Below, piece after piece: positions 5,753 to 10,330 of a DNA stretch of 10,330 nucleotides. Every line of letters begins with the position of its first letter. Positions within the stretch are counted from its first letter, which is position 1. Both the position numbers and the translations under genes were made by a program. The DNA is from Nitrospirota bacterium (GTDB lineage Bacteria; Nitrospirota; Thermodesulfovibrionia; Thermodesulfovibrionales; JdFR-88). Under the pieces are notes generated by a model. It was given only the letters and a program-made list of their open reading frames with translations, was not told the DNA's origin and searched no databases. The stretch lies in the NCBI GenBank assembly GCA_021812785.1, contig JAKAMR010000083.1:1-10330 (forward strand). Reading direction: 5' to 3'.

Positions 5753-8700
5753 TCATTTTTCTCCCAGGCGAGACGTGTCAAACCGGATGACTACGCCCGC
5801 ACCTTTACCGGTCAATATCTCCAGACTGCCCTGAAGCTGTTTCCTGGCAAGCGTGTCCACCAGCCTTAGCCCAAGAGAGCTTGACCGCTCTATCTGAAAG
5901 CCTTCCGGAAAACCTATCCCATTATCCGAATAGGCCAGCTCTATTACATTTCCTTTCGCTCTCAGGGAAATGCTGATCTTTCCGCCCCTTTTGTTGGGGA
6001 AGGCGTGCTTCATGGAATTCGAGAGCAGCTCATTTACTATCAGGCCGCAGTGCGTGGCCACATCTAGAGAGACTGGGGCCGAATCGAGTTCCAGATTGAG
6101 CCTGACGTTGGCTGCCTTATAATCGGCGGCGGCAGCCCGCGCAAGCTCTTTCAGATAGTCCTTCAGGTCCAGCTTGGACAAATCCTTTGTCTTATATAGC
6201 ATACGGTGCACAAGGGCCATAGCTTGTATCCTGGCCTGGGTCTCTTTGAATATCTGCCGGATTTCAGGGTTCTTTACATTATTCGTCTGAAGGCTTATCA
6301 GGCTCGAAATGGCGTGCATGTTATTTTTAGTCCTGTGGTAGACCTCTTTCAGCAGGACCTCTTTCTCTTTGAGGGCGTCTTTGAGAGAATCTTCCGCCTG
6401 CTTGCGCAAGGTAACGTCTTCAATCGCAAGGAGTATCATCTGTTTTTTTTCGCCCTGCTGCATGATCCCGCGGGCGTTCAGGAGCATCGTTTTCCTGCCG
6501 ATCTCTGGAAAATCGTGCTCGACCTCAAAGTCATTGAAAACTTCATTCTTGGGAAGAATCTCGGAAAGGAGTTTTTTAAGTTGCGGAATATTCCACTGGC
6601 CGCCGCCAAGCTCAAAGACCGGTCTGTTTTCAGTCTCCTCCCTGGCCGCCTTGAATGCGGTGTAAAAAGACCTGTTTGCCGTTATCACCCTGAGCCCGGC
6701 ATCCAGCACCAGGAGGGGTTCGCGCACCGTATCGACAATGCTCTCCGCGAACAGGCGGGCGTCCACGGCCGATTGCTGGGCCTGTTTCGTTTCCGTTATG
6801 TCGGTAAAGGTGATCACTGCGCCGTCTATGACGTTTTCCACGGTGCGGTAGGGAAGTATCCTTATCAGGCGCCACTGCCCCTGTTTGGTCTGGACTTCCT
6901 TTTCCTTGAAAACAAGGGTTTTCATTACCTGCTCCACATCCCTGACCAGATTTTCATCGGCCAGATTAGTGGCGAACTGTTCCAGGGGCCTGCCGATATC
7001 AGAAGGGATGAGCTTCACAATGCCGGTCGCCATCGGGGTGAACCGCTTGATTCTAAGCCCGCTGTCCAGGAAGATGGTGGCTATCTCCGTGCCCGTAAGC
7101 AGGTTATTCATATCGCTGTTGGACTGGGAAAGCTCATCCATCTTCTTTTGAAGCTCGGCGTTCACGGTTACAAGCTCCTCGTTGACCGATTGCAGCTCTT
7201 CCTGAGAGGTTTGCAACTCCTCATTCATGCTTTGCAGTTCCTCGTTCGAGGATTGGAGCTCTTCATTGGAGGATTGCAGCTCCTGGGTGGCATTTTCAGC
7301 CTCCTGGGTCACCGATTGTAGGTACTCCTTATTTATGGCAAGCTGCTTTTCCAGTTCCCGTACGCGCCTGCCGCTCTTTCCGGAAACGGCGGCTTTCCCC
7401 TCCGCTTCCTGTGCGCCTGCCTGGCAGGGGACTTCCTCGAAGGCTACCAGCGACATGCCTCGCATCGATTCCAGCTGCTTAAGAGGGCTTACTTCGATTC
7501 TGACTGTCTTAAGCACACCGTTGCTTTTAAACGTAACAGTTTCGCTTGCGATCGTTTTCTTCTGACGTGCGGCTTTTTCCAAAGCTGAGGCAAGCGCCGG
7601 CCTCAGTTCCCCGCGGGCCATCTTCAAGATATCAAGAGAGGGTTTCCCCCTGGGATGCTCCAGGAATTTGGCCGTCCGCCCGTGGAAATAAAGGATGATG
7701 TTTTTCGGGTCGACTATTACGCAGGCAGGCGTGTAGCGCTCCACCAGGACATTTTCAACAATTCCGCTGATGCCAGGCTCCGGGGTTTTCACGGCAATCC
7801 CCGTCCTCTGCTCTTCGGTTACCCCTCTTATGGCCATGGCAGGAAATTCGACTTTCAAGGCCGATATAGTCTCTTTGCGGGTGTAAATCTTCCATTTTCT
7901 GTCCAGCGCTTGAAAGAGATCTGCAAATTCCCCGATCGCCTCTGAAGTGCCCAGGAAGAGTATGCCGCCAGGATTTAAAACATAGTGAAAAAGAGGCAAA
8001 AGCCTTCTATGCGCAGCGGAATCAAGATAGATCATGAGGTTCCGGCAGCTCACCAGATCGAGCCTTGAAAAAGGAGGGTGCCTCAGAATATCGTGGGCAG
8101 CAAAAACCACCATCTCGCGGATGTCCTTTTTTATCCGGTATGCGCTGCCGGATTTAACGAAAAACCGCGCCAGCCTTTCGGCCAGCACATTCTTTTGCAG
8201 GCCTTCGGCAAAAACGCCTTCCCGGGCCCTGTCTATGGCCCGGGCATCCACGTCGGTCGCAAATATCTGCACCTTGAAGTCCACGTTCTCCTCATCCATG
8301 TATTCTTTTAGCATGATGGCTATCGAGTAGGCCTCCTCGCCGGTCGAGCAGCCGGGGACCCAAACCCTCACAGGCTGCTGTGGGGGTCTGTTTTTAAAGA
8401 TAAGCGGCAAGGCCTTTTTCTTCAGAACCTCGAAAGCCATAGGGTCGCGAAAGAAGCTTGTCACCCCGATAAGAAAATTTCTGCCAAGCAGGTCAACCTC
8501 TTCAGGGTTGTGCTTGAGATAACGGATGTAAGCAGCGGTATCGTCCATCTGATGAAGGGCCATGCGCATTTCAATCCTTCGTCTGACAGTATTTTCCTTG
8601 TAAAAGGCAAAGTCCTGCCCTGTCTTGTCCCGTATGAAAGAAAGTATTTTATGCAGGTCCCCGGAGGTTTGCCGGTCTATGGCGTCTGCTGCCCGTTCGG

Positions 8701-9370
8701 TCCCGATATCCCCATCCCCGATGCCCTGCCTGGCCTCTATGATTGCAGAGTGCTTTATGTATTCGAGCATTTTGTCCGGCATCTCTTCGGGAGGAAGGAT
8801 GAAATCAGCCAATCCGGTGTCAATGGCGCTTTGCGGCATTCCATCATACTGCGCTGATTTCGGGTCCTGGACCATTGCCATGCCGCCCTCGCTCTTGATG
8901 TCCTTGAGCCCCTGCGTCCCGTCGAACCCCGTTCCGGAGAGGACCACGCAAATGGCTTTTTGTTTCTGGTCCATGGCCAGGGAATGAAAAAAGAAATCTA
9001 TTGGGTGCCTCAGGCCGTGGGGCGACTGCGGCTCAAAAAGGCGAAGATAGCCGCCCATTATGGCCATGTCCTTGTTAGGAGGGATGATATAAAGGTGGCC
9101 GGGCATCACCTTCATATCATCCCCGGCTTCGGAGACCTCTATCTTCGCATATTTCTTAAGCAGCTCAACCATCATGCTTTTGCGGGAGGGGTCAAGGTGC
9201 GTGACGAGGACAAAGGCCGCTCCGCGGCCAGAAGGAAGATGCGCAAAAAAGCGTTCCAGCGCATCCAGTCCACCGCCGGAGGCGCCTATGCCTGCAACGT
9301 AGGGGGTGGCAGGCAACGAGCGTCCCTTTTTCTCTTTGGATTTTGAGACAGCTTTTTTGCTTTCAGCCAT
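5753..9370 (-). CDS. CheB-CheR-PAS-HisKA_2 hybrid chemosensory histidine kinase
   Basis: One protein joins receptor methylesterase, receptor methyltransferase and kinase modules. Numbering from GTG 9391: CheB at about 30-215 with S38 (GIGASGGG), H65 (THLDP) and D157 (GTGFDG); CheR at about 245-505 with SAM motif VPGCSTGEEAYS (346-357) and CRNLMIYL (449-456); a PAS-like region at about 545-655; a coiled coil at about 675-760; PAS domains at about 762-868 and 878-995; HisKA_2 with phosphoacceptor H1019 in YHRTKNN; and HATPase with NELLSNSMKHAF (N-box) and DNGIGF. All catalytic residues appear intact. There are no membrane segments and no receiver domain. I chose ATG 9370 (1205 residues), which has AAAGGG eight bases upstream; GTG 9391 lacks a ribosome site. 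HisKA_2 kinases usually signal to separate receivers, but none is encoded here. Confidence 0.93.
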   Translation of the reverse strand: MAESKKAVSKSKEKKGRSLPATPYVAGIGASGGGLDALERFFAHLPSGRGAAFVLVTHLDPSRKSMMVELLKKYAKIEVSEAGDDMKVMPGHLYIIPPNKDMAIMGGYLRLFEPQSPHGLRHPIDFFFHSLAMDQKQKAICVVLSGTGFDGTQGLKDIKSEGGMAMVQDPKSAQYDGMPQSAIDTGLADFILPPEEMPDKMLEYIKHSAIIEARQGIGDGDIGTERAADAIDRQTSGDLHKILSFIRDKTGQDFAFYKENTVRRRIEMRMALHQMDDTAAYIRYLKHNPEEVDLLGRNFLIGVTSFFRDPMAFEVLKKKALPLIFKNRPPQQPVRVWVPGCSTGEEAYSIAIMLKEYMDEENVDFKVQIFATDVDARAIDRAREGVFAEGLQKNVLAERLARFFVKSGSAYRIKKDIREMVVFAAHDILRHPPFSRLDLVSCRNLMIYLDSAAHRRLLPLFHYVLNPGGILFLGTSEAIGEFADLFQALDRKWKIYTRKETISALKVEFPAMAIRGVTEEQRTGIAVKTPEPGISGIVENVLVERYTPACVIVDPKNIILYFHGRTAKFLEHPRGKPSLDILKMARGELRPALASALEKAARQKKTIASETVTFKSNGVLKTVRIEVSPLKQLESMRGMSLVAFEEVPCQAGAQEAEGKAAVSGKSGRRVRELEKQLAINKEYLQSVTQEAENATQELQSSNEELQSSNEELQSMNEELQTSQEELQSVNEELVTVNAELQKKMDELSQSNSDMNNLLTGTEIATIFLDSGLRIKRFTPMATGIVKLIPSDIGRPLEQFATNLADENLVRDVEQVMKTLVFKEKEVQTKQGQWRLIRILPYRTVENVIDGAVITFTDITETKQAQQSAVDARLFAESIVDTVREPLLVLDAGLRVITANRSFYTAFKAAREETENRPVFELGGGQWNIPQLKKLLSEILPKNEVFNDFEVEHDFPEIGRKTMLLNARGIMQQGEKKQMILLAIEDVTLRKQAEDSLKDALKEKEVLLKEVYHRTKNNMHAISSLISLQTNNVKNPEIRQIFKETQARIQAMALVHRMLYKTKDLSKLDLKDYLKELARAAAADYKAANVRLNLELDSAPVSLDVATHCGLIVNELLSNSMKHAFPNKRGGKISISLRAKGNVIELAYSDNGIGFPEGFQIERSSSLGLRLVDTLARKQLQGSLEILTGKGAGVVIRFDTSRLGEK
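7145..7285 (-). repeat. Heptad-repeat coiled coil coding segment in the kinase
   Basis: Residues 703-749 consist of near-identical heptads of the form NEELQSS/NEELQSM/QEELQSV/NEELVTV. The first copies repeat with a 21-base period. They lie between the CheR/PAS-like part and the PAS-kinase part and probably form a parallel dimeric coiled coil transmitting signals. Similar segments are common in CheB-CheR fusion kinases. Confidence 0.85.
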
Positions 9371-9500
9371 ATCATCCACCCTTTGAATCACCTTGCCAGG
9401 TAACTCATTGATTTTTCAAAAAAAAAAACGATTGCGACCTATTTTATTAGTATATATTTTTTTGTTTTTTTGTACAGCAGATCACCAAAAGAAGAATAAG

Positions 9501-9558
9501 AGAGGTGCCTTAAGAGCAGAAAATTAAGAAAGTGCCGACACTGTGCGTAGGCACCTCT
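9501..9558. repeat. Perfect 10-base inverted repeat with competing partner sequences
   Basis: AGAGGTGCCT (9501-9510) is perfectly complementary to AGGCACCTCT (9549-9558) with a 38-base loop. The loop contains another GTGCC (9532-9536), and GTGCCTT recurs at 9565-9571, so the GGCAC arm has three possible partners. On the minus strand the stem is followed by the pyrimidine-rich CTTATTCTTCTTTT, so it might end integrase transcription. Function is unknown. Confidence 0.4.
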
Positions 9559-9788
9559 TTGTTTGTGCCTTTTGTCTGAATTCCGGAAACGGCTTACTTA
9601 ATTGGTACCCCTTTCAACCAGAACTCGTAAGTCATTCGCTTATTTTAAGACCGAGAGATTGAGGGCGAATTCCGCATAATCTGAAGCGACTGGCTTGACG
9701 CAGGTTTCTGGACGTACATCTGTCTGTCCCTTGTAATTTCCCTGAAGATTGTATATTTCAATTTAAAATCTGCGCGGATTCTATTCCG

Positions 9789-9811
9789 CTAATGCCTTTT
9801 AACGGCATTAG
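9789..9811 (-). terminator. Hairpin downstream of the integrase, possible terminator
   Basis: CTAATGCC (9789-9796) and GGCATTAG (9804-9811) form a perfect eight-base stem with a seven-base loop, 33 bases after the integrase stop on the minus strand. No T-run follows on either strand. It could be a factor-dependent terminator, an RNA-stabilising hairpin or a recombinase-related site. Confidence 0.3.
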
Positions 9812-9843
9812 ACTTCATGATTTTATTTGAAAGGTACCATGAA

Positions 9844-10330
9844 TCAGCCACGGAATTTTACCCACTCGAAACACTTTTTACATTCACCCAGTTGATATGA
9901 AAGAATCTCTCTGTAAATTAGATTCTTTTTCTTTTTTCCTTTAAGCGCTTTCGGAAGCGTCTGATGAGACACTTGAAGCAAATCTGCGGCCTGTCTGGAA
10001 GTAATCGATAGTTGTTTTTCATCGCGCCCTTTCGATAAGAAATAGAAAAGCCAGTCCCCGACATGAATGTATCTCTCCATTGTCACAATGGGCCCACCGT
10101 GCCCGATCAGTCGGGCAAGAACGGCCAAAGCGTGTTGGACCGGAGATCCCCCCTCTGCACGGCATTCAATCGGGAAAAGCCCTTTGAATCTAGTTATTGA
10201 TGGCCCGGAAAATAAATCATAAGAAAGAAACGGAATCTCATCGGAAACGTACTCTGGACGAAAACAAAAAAACCAGCGCAATAGAAACCAGTTTGCAAAA
10301 GAGTGCCTCAGGATGTGAGCAGTAATCCCG
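9844..10330 (-). CDS. Tyrosine recombinase/integrase, C-terminal part (continues past the right edge)
   Basis: Site-specific recombinase of the phage integrase family; the N-terminal part lies outside the window. A TTG exists at 10281, but the frame stays open to the edge and encodes GITAHILRHSFANWF before it. That supplies the HxxR box (visible residues H5 and R8), so the TTG is not the start. About 67 residues later comes LARLIGHGGPIVTMERYIHV, with the conserved GH (H77) and nucleophile Y87. The spacing between the boxes is much longer than the roughly 25 residues usual for XerC/D. I associate this with a subgroup of large integrases. After the catalytic Tyr follows a helix-turn-helix-like segment, ITSRQAADLLQVSHQTLPKAL (about 109-129), and a lysine-rich tail. 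The gene probably belongs to an integrated element to the right. The catalytic C-terminus looks intact. Confidence 0.78.
   Translation of the reverse strand, partial: GITAHILRHSFANWFLLRWFFCFRPEYVSDEIPFLSYDLFSGPSITRFKGLFPIECRAEGGSPVQHALAVLARLIGHGGPIVTMERYIHVGDWLFYFLSKGRDEKQLSITSRQAADLLQVSHQTLPKALKGKKKKNLIYREILSYQLGECKKCFEWVKFRG

Larger units (their letters stand above)
9371..9843. other. Gene-free stretch with inverted repeats and AT-rich kinase leader
   Basis: No open frame in these 473 bases has recognisable content. The kinase-proximal part is strongly AT-rich, with an A11 run at 9418-9428 and two T7 runs at about 9459-9473. On the minus strand TATACT near 9453 is a possible -10 box without a clear -35. 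Further right are the long-loop inverted repeat 9501-9558, the hairpin 9789-9811, and a gapped inverted repeat TTGAAAGG(GG)TACCA (9602-9617 versus 9827-9839) enclosing most of the right half. The stretch may be the 3' flank of the integrase-bearing element. Confidence 0.45.

Noticed and set aside
6206..7321. Long plus-strand open frame (371 codons) opposite the kinase
   Set aside because: It is the antisense of clearly coding PAS, coiled-coil and kinase sequence, and its His/Leu/Arg-rich content has no family features.
10279..10281. TTG at 10281 as the start of a 145-residue protein
   Set aside because: The frame is open to the window edge, and the upstream codons encode the conserved HxLRHSFA recombinase box, so the gene begins outside the window.

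Overview
The window looks like a bacterial chromosome segment from a Gram-negative, probably non-enteric organism. The SspB-like protein and the LexA/DinB pair suggest a Desulfobacterota- or Nitrospirota-like background. The Exo VII large subunit, however, has the sequence style I associate with Bacteroidota. Taxonomy is inference from protein style only. Genes are densely packed on both strands. I see no rRNA, tRNA or CRISPR array. Both edges carry mobile-element signals: an IS21-like element end at the left and a tyrosine recombinase at the right.

Layout. (1) 1-148: the outward end of an IS21-family-like element, with four copies of a 22-base terminal repeat. It runs into the 3' end of an sspB-like gene, whose last 12 codons and stop are IS sequence. 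(2) 110-1127, minus strand: a class I SAM methyltransferase gene overlapping the sspB-like ClpXP adaptor gene. (3) 1242-3160, minus strand: an SOS-type pair, a LexA-architecture repressor with a UmuD-like peptidase half followed by a DinB-type Y-family polymerase. Upstream are a strong sigma70-like promoter and a palindromic operator in its spacer; the predicted transcript start falls on the A of the lexA ATG. (4) 3242-3772, minus strand: an exported phospholipase D-fold (Nuc-type) endonuclease. (5) 3954-5496, plus strand: xseA-xseB, both subunits of exodeoxyribonuclease VII, overlapping by 11 bases. (6) 5753-9370, minus strand: a single large protein joining CheB methylesterase, CheR methyltransferase, a long heptad-repeat coiled coil, PAS domains and a HisKA_2-type histidine kinase. 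(7) 9371-9843: a 473-base gene-free stretch with several inverted repeats. (8) 9844-10330, minus strand: the C-terminal part of a tyrosine recombinase that continues beyond the right edge.

How the genes may work together: genes 2573-5496 form a DNA-damage neighbourhood (self-cleaving repressor, translesion polymerase, Exo VII, a secreted nuclease). SspB is a ClpXP adaptor, and ClpXP clears LexA and UmuD fragments in E. coli, so a link to the LexA-like protein is conceivable but unproven. The chemosensory kinase has no response regulator or other chemotaxis gene in the window and so appears as an orphan.
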